Below, one piece after another: positions 53,483 through 62,777 of a stretch of 64,000 nucleotides of DNA. This stretch comes from Pseudomonadota bacterium. GTDB lineage: Bacteria > Pseudomonadota > Gammaproteobacteria > Burkholderiales > Burkholderiaceae_C. Both the position numbers and the translations under genes were made by a program. The DNA lies in NCBI GenBank assembly GCA_023387335.1, contig JAEWIF010000026.1:186001-250000 (forward strand). The letters are read 5' to 3'. Positions within the stretch are counted from its first letter, which is position 1, and every line of letters starts with the position of its first letter. The notes below the pieces were generated by a model. It worked only from the letters and a program-made list of their open reading frames with translations, did no database searches and was not told where the DNA came from.

Positions 53483-54232
53483 CTACTTGCCGTTGGGCAC
53501 GTACATGTAGCCCGCGTTGCGCACGGTGCGGATGCAGCGGGGGTCGCCGTCCGGATTGAACTCGATCTTGCGGCGCAGGCGGCCGATGCGGATGTCGATC
53601 GAGCGGTCGAACGGCTCCCACTCGCGGTTGCGCGTGCGCAGCAGCAGCTGGTCGCGCGTGAGCACGCGGTTGGGGTTGGCCAGGAAAGCCTCCAGCAACT
53701 GGTACTCCATCGGCGTGAGCGTCACCTCGTCGCCGCCGGCCTCGAACATGCGGTGCGCGTCCAGGTCCACCTCGCAGCGCCCGAAGGGCATGCGCCGCGC
53801 CGCCTGGGGTTGCTGCTGTTGCTGGGCCTGCGGCTGGGCCGAAGGCGCGACGTGCCGGGCGTGCACGCGGCGCAGCACGCTCTTGAGGCGCGCCAGCAAC
53901 TCACGCGGATCGAACGGCTTGACGATGTAGTCGTCGGCGCCCAGCTCCAGGCCGACCACGCGATCCACCACCTCGGCCGAGGCGGTGACCATGATGAGCC
54001 CCAGGTCGTAGTGCTCGCGCAGGAAGCGGGCCAGCACCAGCCCGTCCTCGCCCGGGAGCGAGATGTCGAGCAGCACCGCATCGGGCCGCTCGTGCTCGAG
54101 GGCGGCACGCAACTGCATGCCGTTGCCCGCTTCGGCGACGGCGTAGCCATGGCCTTCGAGGTACTCGCGCAGCATGGCACGGATGGACGGATCGTCGTCC
54201 ACCACGAGCAGCCGCGTGCGAGCGTCGTTCAT
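53483..54232 (-). CDS. OmpR-family response regulator
   Basis: A 249-residue regulator. Receiver: DDD at 12-14, phosphoacceptor D56 (AVLLDISLPGEDG) and Lys in YIVKPFDP. A Gln/Pro linker (QPQAQQQQQPQAA) joins the winged-helix output domain that ends with IRTVRNAGYMYVPN. Start ATG 54232 fits the family; the frame upstream lacks support. It follows the large hybrid kinase (94 bases between) and precedes acyP, probably as one operon. Confidence 0.92.
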   Translation of the reverse strand: MNDARTRLLVVDDDPSIRAMLREYLEGHGYAVAEAGNGMQLRAALEHERPDAVLLDISLPGEDGLVLARFLREHYDLGLIMVTASAEVVDRVVGLELGADDYIVKPFDPRELLARLKSVLRRVHARHVAPSAQPQAQQQQQPQAARRMPFGRCEVDLDAHRMFEAGGDEVTLTPMEYQLLEAFLANPNRVLTRDQLLLRTRNREWEPFDRSIDIRIGRLRRKIEFNPDGDPRCIRTVRNAGYMYVPNGK

Positions 54233-54326
54233 GCGGCCGGATTCTGCGCGCAGCTTCCGGCGCGCGCGCATCCATTACATGGGCGTTACACCGCGTGCGG
54301 ACGCCCACCATCCCCGGCGCTTGTGT

Positions 54327-57284
54327 TCAAGGCCGGGCTGCTTCGTGCGGGCCGAGCAGGTCGGCCAGCAGTCGTCGCAACGAACTCGACTCGACAGGCT
54401 TGCGCAACTGGTGCGAGACCCCGCATGCGGCGAGTTCGTGCTCCGCGATGTCCGAGGCGTTGCCCGTGTACAGCAGCACCGGCAGTCCGGGCCGCTGGTG
54501 CGTCGCGTGCCGCGCGAGCGCCAGGCCGGTCATGCCGGGCATGGTCTGGTCGGTCAGCAGCAGGTCGAAGGGCTGGTCCGGCGCCGTCAGCCGGCGCGCG
54601 GCGCGCAGCGGATCGCGTTCCAGCACCACCTGCAGGCCCCAGCCGCTCATCAGCTCCTGCATGAAGCCGCCGACGTTGGGCTCGTCCTCGACCAGCAGCA
54701 CGCGGCCGCGCAGCGGCTTGGCGCACGCGCTCGGCGGTGTCGAGGAGGCGGACGATTCCACTTGCGTGGCCGGCAGTTCACCGGCGGGCAGCAGCACGCG
54801 GAAGGTAGAGCCGCGTCCCGGGGTGGAGCGCACCTGCAGGTGGCCGCCATGGTCGTGCACGATGCCGTGGACCATGGCCAGGCCCATGCCGGTGCCGCGC
54901 CCCACGTCCTTGGTGGTGAAGAACGGCTCGAACATGCGGTCGATGACTTCGCGGCTCATGCCGCTGCCGTCGTCCGTGACCTCGAACACGACCCAGCGGC
55001 TCACCGTGTCCAGCCGCGCGCTGCAGGAGGCGCAATGCCCGACCGCCGCGATGTGGGAGGTGCGCAGGCGGATCGTGCCCTGCTCGCCGATGGCGTCGCG
55101 CGCGTTCAGGCACAGGTTGAGCAGCACCTGCTCGAACTGCACCGGATCGGCGATCACCGGCGGCAGCTCGGCGCCGCCGTCGAGCGGCGGTTCCCAGTCC
55201 ACCGCGATGGAGGAGGGAAGGTTGGGGCGCAGCAGCTGCAGCACCTGGGCGGCCAGCTGCGCGGGCGCCAGCAGCTTGCGCTCGCCGCGCCGCGGCCGCG
55301 AGAACGACAGCAGCTGCGCCACGTGCTCGCGCGCCCGCTCGGCCGCGAGGCGCGCCTGCTCCAGCTGGCGGGCCAGCGCCGGATCGGCCGCCGCGCCGTC
55401 GCGCTCCTGCGCCATGCCGATGTAGCCGAGCACGCTGGTGAGGATGTTGTTGAAATCGTGCGCGAGCCCGCCGGTGAGCTGGCCGATCGCTTCCATCTTC
55501 TGGGCCTGGCGCAGCTGTCGCTCCAGCTCGTTGCGCCGGCGCTCGGCCGACGCGCGGTCGGTGACGTCGCGGCCGATGTAGAGCACGTGCGGCTGTCCGC
55601 GGTGCAGGATGGGCACGCCGCGCAGCTCCAGCTCGTAGCGGTGGCCGTCGCGCCGCACCAGCTGCGTGTCCAGCCGGACCGTCGCGCCCGCCAGCGCCTG
55701 CACGTGCAGCGCGCGGATGGCGGAGCCGGCCTGCTCGGGATTGGCCAGCACGCGGTCCAGGCCGATCACCTCGGCGCGCGAGTAGCCCGTCATCGCCTGG
55801 TAGGTCGCGTTGACGTCGACGATGCGGAACTGCGCGTCGCGCAGCACCATCGCGTCGACCGACGCGTTGAAGATCGCGCGGTACTGTTCCTCGCTGCGCT
55901 GCAGTTCGCGCTCGCGCTCGCGCCGCTCGCTGATGTCGCGCACCACCGCCAGGGCATGCGGCCGGCCGCGGTGCACGAACGGCATCACGCGCAGGTCGGC
56001 CTCGAACGTCGTGCCGTTGGGGCGCAGTACCGTGGTCTCGACGTGCGTCGTGTGGCCCTCCAGCGCGTCGCGCACCATCGCCTGGCGCGCCCGCACGTAA
56101 TCGCGCGGCATGGTCGAGGGGAAGCCCCGGCCGATGACGTCCTTGCGCCCGTAGCCGTACAGCGCCAGCCCGGCCGGGTTGGCGTCGACCACGCGCAGGT
56201 CCTCGTTCCAGAGGAACAGGCCGTCGAGCGAACTCTCGAAGATGGCGCGGTACTGCTCTTCACGCTGGCGCAGGTCTTCCATCGCCTGCTTCTGCGATTC
56301 GCTGGCGCGCAGCCGCTCGACCTCGGCGGCCGCGCGGACCGCGAAGATCTTGAGCGTCGCGCGCAGCCGTCCCACCTGCGTGAGCGGCCGGCGCGAGGCC
56401 ACCGACAGGATGCCGATCGGCGTGCCGTCCAGCCCGGCCAGCGGATGCCCGGCATAGCCCTCGCAGCCCAGCTCGGCCATGTCGCGATCGCCGGGAAACA
56501 GCGCGCGCAGGTCCTTGGGATAGACGCGGAAGTGCTGGCCCAGCACCGTGCCGCAGGGCGATCCGGCGATCGCGTAGGTGATATCGCGGTGGATCTGCCC
56601 GTCGCAGTACATCGCGAGCACGCGCAGGCCCTCCGGGTGCGCGGGATCGTGGCGGGCGACCACCGCGATATCGACATGCAGGATGGTGGCCAGGAGGCGC
56701 ACCAGCTCATCGAACACCGTGCCGCTGCCCGCCCCGGAGACGGCCAGCGCGACCGCGCGCAACGTCGCCTCGGTCCGCTCGCGCTCGATCTCGGCGCAGG
56801 CGCGCATGCCGAACAGGCCCAGCAGCGCCTCGGCGTGGCCGGCGGGCCAGCGGTCCAGCGGGCCGCGATCCATCGCCAGCAGCAGGCCGAGCGGCTCGCC
56901 CGCGCTGTCGTTCAGCGGAACGGACACCAGCGAGTCCAGGCGTTCGCGCGCGAAGAAGCCGGCGCGGGTCTCCAGGTCTTCCTGGCGGAAACCGAAGTTG
57001 GTGCGCGGCTGGCCATCCAGGCTGACGGCCAGCGTGCGCAGGCGGGAGCGCGCATCGTCGGCGTAGACGGCGACCAGCACGAGCGCCACGTCCAGCAGCC
57101 CCGCCAGGTCCCGCACCAGCACCGGGAACAGCTGCGCATCGGACGGATGCGCCACGGCCGAGGCCGCGCGGCGCAGGGCGTCGGGCGTCGCCGCCGCGGA
57201 CTTGCCGGGGGGACGGGGATCGGGATGCCAAGGGCCCGGCCGAGCATGCTCGACCGGGCCCAGGGACGACAGGGGCGCTTCCAC
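54327..57284 (-). CDS. Multi-sensor hybrid histidine kinase (GAF-GAF-PAS-PAS-HisKA-HATPase-REC)
   Basis: About 985 residues, soluble. Two GAF domains (about 35-190 and 195-345) are followed by two PAS domains (SEEQYRAIFNASVDAMVLRD type, about 350-610). HisKA has GQLTGGLAHDFNNILTS, a HisKA class with an FNN motif, then HATPase_c (NLCLNARDAI, DDGSGM, GTGMGLAMV). The C-terminal receiver has LLTDQTMPGMTG. The first ATG-like position of the frame at 57488 overlaps the DUF4148 gene; GTG 57284 is proposed. The kinase probably feeds the downstream OmpR-type regulator. Confidence 0.82.
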   Translation of the reverse strand: MEAPLSSLGPVEHARPGPWHPDPRPPGKSAAATPDALRRAASAVAHPSDAQLFPVLVRDLAGLLDVALVLVAVYADDARSRLRTLAVSLDGQPRTNFGFRQEDLETRAGFFARERLDSLVSVPLNDSAGEPLGLLLAMDRGPLDRWPAGHAEALLGLFGMRACAEIERERTEATLRAVALAVSGAGSGTVFDELVRLLATILHVDIAVVARHDPAHPEGLRVLAMYCDGQIHRDITYAIAGSPCGTVLGQHFRVYPKDLRALFPGDRDMAELGCEGYAGHPLAGLDGTPIGILSVASRRPLTQVGRLRATLKIFAVRAAAEVERLRASESQKQAMEDLRQREEQYRAIFESSLDGLFLWNEDLRVVDANPAGLALYGYGRKDVIGRGFPSTMPRDYVRARQAMVRDALEGHTTHVETTVLRPNGTTFEADLRVMPFVHRGRPHALAVVRDISERRERERELQRSEEQYRAIFNASVDAMVLRDAQFRIVDVNATYQAMTGYSRAEVIGLDRVLANPEQAGSAIRALHVQALAGATVRLDTQLVRRDGHRYELELRGVPILHRGQPHVLYIGRDVTDRASAERRRNELERQLRQAQKMEAIGQLTGGLAHDFNNILTSVLGYIGMAQERDGAAADPALARQLEQARLAAERAREHVAQLLSFSRPRRGERKLLAPAQLAAQVLQLLRPNLPSSIAVDWEPPLDGGAELPPVIADPVQFEQVLLNLCLNARDAIGEQGTIRLRTSHIAAVGHCASCSARLDTVSRWVVFEVTDDGSGMSREVIDRMFEPFFTTKDVGRGTGMGLAMVHGIVHDHGGHLQVRSTPGRGSTFRVLLPAGELPATQVESSASSTPPSACAKPLRGRVLLVEDEPNVGGFMQELMSGWGLQVVLERDPLRAARRLTAPDQPFDLLLTDQTMPGMTGLALARHATHQRPGLPVLLYTGNASDIAEHELAACGVSHQLRKPVESSSLRRLLADLLGPHEAARP

Positions 57285-57298
57285 GCCGGACGTCCGGC
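57232..57298. other. Nested inverted repeats at the start of the hybrid kinase gene
   Basis: GGGCCCGG and CCGGGCCC (57232-57261) enclose a second palindrome CGAGCATGCTCG. Next to it, GCCGGACGTCCGGC (57285-57298) is a perfect 14-bp palindrome between the DUF4148 stop and the proposed kinase start. Both could form mRNA hairpins around the start codon, or mark an operator. Neither has a T tract. Confidence 0.4.
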
Positions 57299-57688
57299 TC
57301 ACTGCGCGTGCTGGGCGGCGGCCATGGTGGGCAGCACGCGGACGGCGGGCCGGCCACCCATCAGGGCAGCACCGCCGCCTTCGGAATTGCGCGCCATCAC
57401 TTCTTCGCGGGCCGCGACGTAGTCGGCTTTCGCCTGGGCACGGGTCAGTCCGCTGGTGGGCAGCGGAGCGCTCTGCTGGGCGATCCATTCGTAGCCGGCG
57501 CTCGACAGCTTCGCGCGGTCGGCCAGCGCTTCGGCGCGGACCTCGGCGCGGCTGCGCTGGCTGACGAACGGCGTGGTGTCGATCGTGATGTCATCGGCCC
57601 AGGCGCTGCTCGACATGGCGGTCGCTGCGAGGGTGGCGGCGGCCACGCTGCAGGCGAAGGCGAGGGCGGATGCGATGCGTTGGTTCAT
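57299..57688 (-). CDS. DUF4148-domain periplasmic protein
   Basis: A 129-residue secreted protein. A signal peptide (residues ~1-31, ending SSAWA) precedes a DUF4148-like region with RSRAEVRAEALADRAK and GLTRAQAKADYVAAREEVMARN. DUF4148 proteins are small, abundant and typical of Burkholderiales; function is unknown. GGAGAAG precedes the ATG. The gene lies divergent from a small lipoprotein. Confidence 0.85.
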   Translation of the reverse strand: MNQRIASALAFACSVAAATLAATAMSSSAWADDITIDTTPFVSQRSRAEVRAEALADRAKLSSAGYEWIAQQSAPLPTSGLTRAQAKADYVAAREEVMARNSEGGGAALMGGRPAVRVLPTMAAAQHAQ

Positions 57689-57928
57689 GGTCTTCTCCGG
57701 AGCGAAGGGGTGGACAGACGGGACCGGCTGCTTCGCTCCTGCATCGCCGGCCTCGTTGGCTGGATGCAGTCTGGGCGACGGTGGTATTCGCGCGGCATCG
57801 GCGCGGTACCAGTTTGTATTTCGAACGTATCGGCCACGCCCATCGCCGAGCAGCGCGCGAGCTCGGCCAAACGCGTTCGCGGGGGCGGGCGTACAGTCGT
57901 CGTCCGCCTGTCCAACCAGGAGCGAACA

Positions 57929-58081
57929 ATGGCCCGCTGTTTCGCCGCTCTCCTGCTGCTGCTGTCCCTGGCCGGCTGCGCCGGCTACATGTCCCCGCCC
58001 ACCGCGGCCTCGCCCTGCGCGACCGAAGGCGAGGCGTCCTGGAACTGCCAGATCGAGCGCTACAACCGCGTGTCGGGCTGA
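57929..58081 (+). CDS. Very small lipoprotein
   Basis: Fifty residues. The lipobox LSLAGCAGY follows a hydrophobic stretch, so the mature protein is about 33 residues with two further Cys (ASPCATEGEASWNCQIERYN). CCAGGAG lies 5 bases before the ATG at 57929. The larger open frame extending to 57308 is antisense to DUF4148 and not real. Function unknown; its stop lies 8 bases from the convergent indolepyruvate oxidoreductase stop. Confidence 0.7.
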   Translation: MARCFAALLLLLSLAGCAGYMSPPTAASPCATEGEASWNCQIERYNRVSG

Positions 58082-58088
58082 AGCGGCC

Positions 58089-61000
58089 TCAGGCGGCGGC
58101 CGTCACGCGGATGCCGCGCAGCTGGCCGGCCTTGGGCTCCTGCCGCGGGCGCGGATAGACCTGCGGGTCGAACCGGTGCAGCAGCTCCGCCTCGCGCAGG
58201 CGGGCCGCCGCCACGTTGGCTTCCTTGACCGGGCCGAAGCCGCGCATCGACAGCGGCAGCAGGGCGATCTCGGTGGCGACCTTCATGCGATCGGCTTCCA
58301 GCGCCGGCAGCAGCGCCTCGATGCGCCGCTTGTACTCGGCGACCAGCGCGCGCTCCATCCGGCGCTCCTGCGTGTAGCCGAAGACGTCGAGCGGCGTGCC
58401 GCGCAGTCGCCGGCCGTGCGCCAGCAGCTTCATCGCGGGCAGCATCCAGCCGCCCAGGCGCACCTTGCGAGGACGCTCGCCGGGCTTGGCACGGCTGATG
58501 ATGGGCGGGGCCATGTAGAACTCCAGCGCCGGGTCGCCTTCGAACTGCTGGTGCATCGCCCTCAGGAACTCGCCGTCGGTGTACAGCCGCGCGACCTCGT
58601 ACTCGTCCTTGTAGGCCATCAGCTTGAGCAGCGACTGCGCCACGGCCCGCGTGAAGGGCAGCGAGGGATCGGTGCCCAGCGCCATTTCGCGCCGGCGCAC
58701 GTCCGCGACGAACTCGGCGAAGCGGCGCGCGTAAGCCGGGCTCTGGTAGCCGGCCAGGTGCTCCATGGCGCGCGCGAAGATCGCATCGAGGCTGTCCAGG
58801 GCCGGCAGCGGCTGCGACTGAGCTTGCCGCGGCTCCCGCAGCAGGGCGGCCACGGCCTGCGGGTCGGCGGCGGCCAGGCGGCCCAGCGAGAAGGCGAGCT
58901 TGTTGTTCTCCACGCCGACGCCATTGAGCTCGATGGCGCGCAGCAGCGCGTCCAGCCCCACCGGCACCAGGCCGCGCTGCCACGCATGGCCCAGCGCCAG
59001 GATGTTGGAGACGATCGAGTCGCCCAGGAAGGCTTCGGCCAGCGCTTGCGCGTCCAGCGTCTCGACGCGGTCGTCGCCCGCCGCGAAGCGGAGCTTCTCC
59101 AGCAGCGCGGGCACCTTGAGGCTGGCGTCCGGGTTGCGCAGGCTCTCGGCCACCGGCACCTCGTGCGTGTTGGCCAGGACGCGCGTGCGGCCGTGGCGCA
59201 CGGTGGCCAGCGCATCGGGCGAGGCGCCGACCACCAGGTCGCAGGCGAGCAGCGCGTCGGCCTGCTGGGTGTCGATGCGCACCTGGTTCAGGCGCGAGGG
59301 GATGTCGGCGAGGCGCACGAACGACAGCACCGAGCCGCCTTTCTGCGCGAAGCCCATGAAGTCCAGCACGCTGGCGCTCTTGCCTTCGAGGTGCGCAGCC
59401 ATGGAGATCAGCGCGCCCACCGTCACGACGCCGGTGCCGCCTACGCCGGTGACGAGCAGGTCGTAGGGCGCGGTCCAGGTGTGGGGAGCGGGATGGTCCA
59501 GGGCGGCGACCTGGCGCTGGAAGTCGGCGAGCGGCGCGCCGGAAGCCAGCGCGCCGGCGCGCTTCCTCAGCTTGCCGCCGACCACGCCCACGAAACTCGG
59601 GCAGAAGCCCTTCACGCAGGAGTAGTCCTTGTTGCAGCTGCTCTGGTCGATCTTGCGCTTGCGGCCCAGCGGCGTCTCGGTCGGCAGCACCGCCACGCAG
59701 TTGCTCTGCACGCTGCAGTCGCCGCAGCCTTCGCACACGCGGTCGTTGATGAACACGCGGCGCGCCGGGTCCACCAGCTCGCCCTTCTTGCGGCGGCGGC
59801 GCTTCTCGGCCGCGCAGGTCTGCTCGTAGATCAGCACGGTGACGCCCGGCATCTCGCGCAGGCGGCGCTGCACGGCGTCGAGCTGGTCGCGGTCGTGGAA
59901 CTCGGTGCCGGCCGGGAAGCGCCCGTGGATCGCGTCGTACTTGGCGATGTCGTCGGAGATCACCACGACCTGCTTGACGCCCTCGGCCTCCACCTGCCGC
60001 GCGATGCCGTCCACGCTGATGATGCCGTCCACCGGCTGCCCGCCCGTCATGGCCACGGCGTCGTTGAACAGGATCTTGTAGGTGATGGTCGCGCGCGCCG
60101 CCACGGCCTGGCGGATCGCGAGGTAGCCCGAGTGGTAGTAGGTGCCGTCGCCCAGGTTCTGGAACACGTGCGGCACCTTGGTGAACATGGCGTGCGACAC
60201 CCAGTCCACGCCTTCGCCGCCCATCTGGATCAGGCCCTCGGTGTCGCGGTCCATCCAGCTGGCCATGAAGTGGCAGCCGATGCCCGCCTGCGCATGCGAG
60301 CCCTCGGGCACGCGGGTGCTGGTGTTGTGCGGGCAGCCGGCGCAGAAGTAGGGCAGGCGCTTGACGCTGTCGCTCTCGTTGGACAGCAGCTCGGGCAACG
60401 TGAAGTCGCGCACCAGGTGGCGGCGGTCCAGGTCGGGATAGTGGTCCGCGATCCAGTTCGCGACGATCTCGATCAGGCGCGAAGGCCGCAGCTCGCCGAG
60501 GGCGGACACCAGCGGCCGGCCCTGCGCATCGGACTTGCCCACGATCACCGGCCGCTCGGCCGCGTTGTAGAACATGGAGCGCAGCTGCTCCTCGACCACC
60601 GGGCCCTTCTCCTCGATCACCAGCAGCTCGCGCAGGCCGCGCGCGAACTCCGTCATGCGGGTCGGCTCGATCGGGTAGGTCAGGCCCAGCTTGTAGATGC
60701 GCACGCCGTGCCGGGCCAGCGTCTCGGGCGAGATGTCCAGCCGGCGCAGCACTTCCATGAAGTCGTAGTGCGCCTTTCCGGCGGTGACGATGCCGACGGT
60801 GGCGCGCTCGCTCTGCACCACGTGCCGGTCGATGCTGTTGATGCGCGCGAAGGCACGCACGGCGTCCAGCTTGGCATGCAGCCGCTGCTCGATCACCAGC
60901 GAGGGCAGGTCGGGCCAGCGGTAGTGCAGGCCGCCCGCGGGCGGCGTGTAGCCGGTGAGCTGGCGCACCGTGTCGCCGTCCTGCCAGGCGGCGATGCGCG

Positions 61001-61670
61001 CGTTGACCAGGTCCAGGTCCACCGTCGAAGCGCTTTCCACGACTTCGGACAGCGCGGTGAAGCCCACCCAGTTGCCGGAGAAGCGCGAGAGCTGCCAGCC
61101 GTACAGGCCGAACTCCAGGTACTCGGCCACCGAGCCGGGCGACACGACGGGCGCGTGCCACGACTGGAAGGCCTGGTCGCTCTGGTGCGGCATCGACGAG
61201 GACACGCAGCCGTGGTCGTCGCCCGCCACCATCAGCACGCCGCCGTGCAGCGAGGCGCCGTAGGCGTTGCCGTGCTTGAGCGCGTCGCCGGCGCGGTCCA
61301 CGCCCGGGCCCTTGCCGTACCACATGGCGAACACGCCGTCGCAGGTGCGCTCGGGATCGGCCTCCACGCGCTGCGTGCCCAGCACCGCGGTGGCGCCGAG
61401 CTCCTCGTTGATCGCGGGCAGGAAACGCAGGCCGGCTTCATCGAACTTCTTGCCGGCCTTCCACACGGCCTGGTCCACCATGCCCAGCGGCGAGCCGCGA
61501 TAGCCGCTGATGAAGCCTTGCGAGTTCAGGCCGGCGGCGGCGTCGCGCTGGCGTTGCATCAGCATCAGGCGCACCAGGGCCTGGGTGCCGGTGAGGAAGA
61601 TCGCGCCGCTGCGGGCCCAGAGGCTGTCGCTGAGCTTGTAGTCGGGGCGGGCGAGGGTGGTGGCGGTCAT
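58089..61670 (-). CDS. Indolepyruvate ferredoxin oxidoreductase, fused alpha-beta subunits
   Basis: A 1193-residue single-chain enzyme. The N-terminal part is the pyrimidine domain (GYRGSPLGMVDQAV), then the ThDP domain with QNLGDGTYYHSG and ILFNDAVAMTGGQP. A 4Fe-4S motif CEGCGDCSVQSNC with further Cys in SCNKDYSCVKGFC lies near residues 660-700. The gamma-type domain (GVGGTGVVTVGALI, FAQKGGSVLSFVR) follows. It decarboxylates aryl pyruvates to aryl-acetyl-CoA. GGAGACAAGC precedes the ATG. It is divergent from an Lrp/AsnC regulator, which probably controls it. Confidence 0.93.
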   Translation of the reverse strand: MTATTLARPDYKLSDSLWARSGAIFLTGTQALVRLMLMQRQRDAAAGLNSQGFISGYRGSPLGMVDQAVWKAGKKFDEAGLRFLPAINEELGATAVLGTQRVEADPERTCDGVFAMWYGKGPGVDRAGDALKHGNAYGASLHGGVLMVAGDDHGCVSSSMPHQSDQAFQSWHAPVVSPGSVAEYLEFGLYGWQLSRFSGNWVGFTALSEVVESASTVDLDLVNARIAAWQDGDTVRQLTGYTPPAGGLHYRWPDLPSLVIEQRLHAKLDAVRAFARINSIDRHVVQSERATVGIVTAGKAHYDFMEVLRRLDISPETLARHGVRIYKLGLTYPIEPTRMTEFARGLRELLVIEEKGPVVEEQLRSMFYNAAERPVIVGKSDAQGRPLVSALGELRPSRLIEIVANWIADHYPDLDRRHLVRDFTLPELLSNESDSVKRLPYFCAGCPHNTSTRVPEGSHAQAGIGCHFMASWMDRDTEGLIQMGGEGVDWVSHAMFTKVPHVFQNLGDGTYYHSGYLAIRQAVAARATITYKILFNDAVAMTGGQPVDGIISVDGIARQVEAEGVKQVVVISDDIAKYDAIHGRFPAGTEFHDRDQLDAVQRRLREMPGVTVLIYEQTCAAEKRRRRKKGELVDPARRVFINDRVCEGCGDCSVQSNCVAVLPTETPLGRKRKIDQSSCNKDYSCVKGFCPSFVGVVGGKLRKRAGALASGAPLADFQRQVAALDHPAPHTWTAPYDLLVTGVGGTGVVTVGALISMAAHLEGKSASVLDFMGFAQKGGSVLSFVRLADIPSRLNQVRIDTQQADALLACDLVVGASPDALATVRHGRTRVLANTHEVPVAESLRNPDASLKVPALLEKLRFAAGDDRVETLDAQALAEAFLGDSIVSNILALGHAWQRGLVPVGLDALLRAIELNGVGVENNKLAFSLGRLAAADPQAVAALLREPRQAQSQPLPALDSLDAIFARAMEHLAGYQSPAYARRFAEFVADVRRREMALGTDPSLPFTRAVAQSLLKLMAYKDEYEVARLYTDGEFLRAMHQQFEGDPALEFYMAPPIISRAKPGERPRKVRLGGWMLPAMKLLAHGRRLRGTPLDVFGYTQERRMERALVAEYKRRIEALLPALEADRMKVATEIALLPLSMRGFGPVKEANVAAARLREAELLHRFDPQVYPRPRQEPKAGQLRGIRVTAAA

Positions 61671-61708
61671 GCTTGTCTCCGAGTCGGAAGAGCATAGGCG
61701 CCGGGGGC

Positions 61709-61730
61709 GGGAAAAGGCTTCTCTTTTCCC
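61709..61730. promoter_or_regulatory. Palindromic operator in the divergent ior-lrp promoter
   Basis: GGGAAAAG and CTTTTCCC are perfect 8-bp arms around a 6-base centre. The site lies 38-60 bases upstream of the oxidoreductase start and 54-75 before the Lrp start, the usual place for Lrp/AsnC autoregulation. Confidence 0.6.
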
Positions 61731-61783
61731 TCTGATCCGGCGCCGGGAGAGAATGCCGTTCTCGATTCACCCGGATTTCAGGA

Positions 61784-62299
61784 ATGGACGAACTCGACCG
61801 CCACGACGTGCTGCTGCTGTCCGAACTGCAGCGAGACGCCCGCCAGACCGTTCAGCAGCTCGCCGCCGCCGCGGGCCTGTCCAGCACGCCGTGCTGGAAG
61901 CGGGTCAAGGAAATGGAAGCGGCCGGGATCATCCGCGGCTACACCGCGCTGGTCGATCGCGAGAAGGTCGGCCTGGCGTTGTGCGTGCTGGCCGAGGTGA
62001 ACCTCACGCGCCACAACGAGGACGACGTGCGCCGCTTCGAGCAGTCGATCGCGGCCGAGCCGAGCATCGTCAGCTGCTACGCGACCACGGGCCAGGCCGA
62101 TTACGTGATCAAGGTGCTGGTGCCGGACATCAAGCGCTACGAGAGCTTTTTGCACGAGACGCTGTTCCGGATGCCGGGCGTGACGCACGTGCGGTCGAGC
62201 GTGGTGCTGAAGGAAGTGAAGTCCGAGAGCCGGCTGCCGCTGGAGATGCCGGGCAAGAAGGCCGCCGCGTCGGAGCGGCGGACGCGCGCCGCGCGCTGA
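61784..62299 (+). CDS. Lrp/AsnC-family transcriptional regulator
   Basis: A 171-residue regulator. N-terminal HTH: LDRHDVLLLSELQRDARQTV, LAAAAGLSSTPCWKRVKEME. C-terminal RAM domain: GLALCVLAEVNL, PSIVSCYATTGQADYVIKVL. It is transcribed divergently from the indolepyruvate oxidoreductase with 113 bases between, so it is probably its amino-acid-responsive regulator. A basic tail (KKAAASERRTRAAR) is unusual in length. Confidence 0.93.
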   Translation: MDELDRHDVLLLSELQRDARQTVQQLAAAAGLSSTPCWKRVKEMEAAGIIRGYTALVDREKVGLALCVLAEVNLTRHNEDDVRRFEQSIAAEPSIVSCYATTGQADYVIKVLVPDIKRYESFLHETLFRMPGVTHVRSSVVLKEVKSESRLPLEMPGKKAAASERRTRAAR

Positions 62300-62345
62300 C
62301 CAAAGGACGTTCCCGCGGGCGCGAGGGCCCGGTAGCTTGGGGCCC

Positions 62346-62777
62346 ATGCAGCACAAGCTCGACCCGGTCTTCAGCATCTTCCCCAAGTGGCGTGCGCTGT
62401 TGCGCACGGCGACGGCCGACGACGGATCGATCTTCGAAGTCCTCGAGGTCCCCGCACCGGAGGGCTCGGATGCCGCGGCCGGACTCCTGGTGAGCACAGC
62501 CAATGGCGAGATCACGGTGAGCTTCGACGTCCACGACTCGCGCTTCGACGGATGGACGGGAGAAGTGGGCGCACTCGACTACATCGGCCTGCTCGTCACC
62601 GAGCGCGTGGCGGTGGTTTCCTGGTGGTCCGGCGGGCGCTGGTGCGGATCGGGCCAGGTCGAAGCGGGCCGGCGGCCGGAGGTGCCGTCCGGCCTGATCG
62701 GTGTCGGCGTCGACCGGATCCGGGTGCGGTCTTGGAGAGGCGCGCTGAACGCGGATGTGGAGCGCTCAGCGCCCTGA
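62346..62777 (+). CDS. Hypothetical protein
   Basis: About 143 residues, soluble and mostly beta-strand by pattern. It has no recognised domain. ATG 62346 is used; an in-frame TTG lies 9 bases before. The 3' end overlaps the convergent nucleotidyltransferase gene by 12 bases. Confidence 0.55.
   Translation: MQHKLDPVFSIFPKWRALLRTATADDGSIFEVLEVPAPEGSDAAAGLLVSTANGEITVSFDVHDSRFDGWTGEVGALDYIGLLVTERVAVVSWWSGGRWCGSGQVEAGRRPEVPSGLIGVGVDRIRVRSWRGALNADVERSAP

Noticed and set aside
57573..61697. Plus-strand open frame of 1374 codons
   Set aside because: Antisense to the indolepyruvate oxidoreductase with shadow composition; no ribosome binding site or domain.
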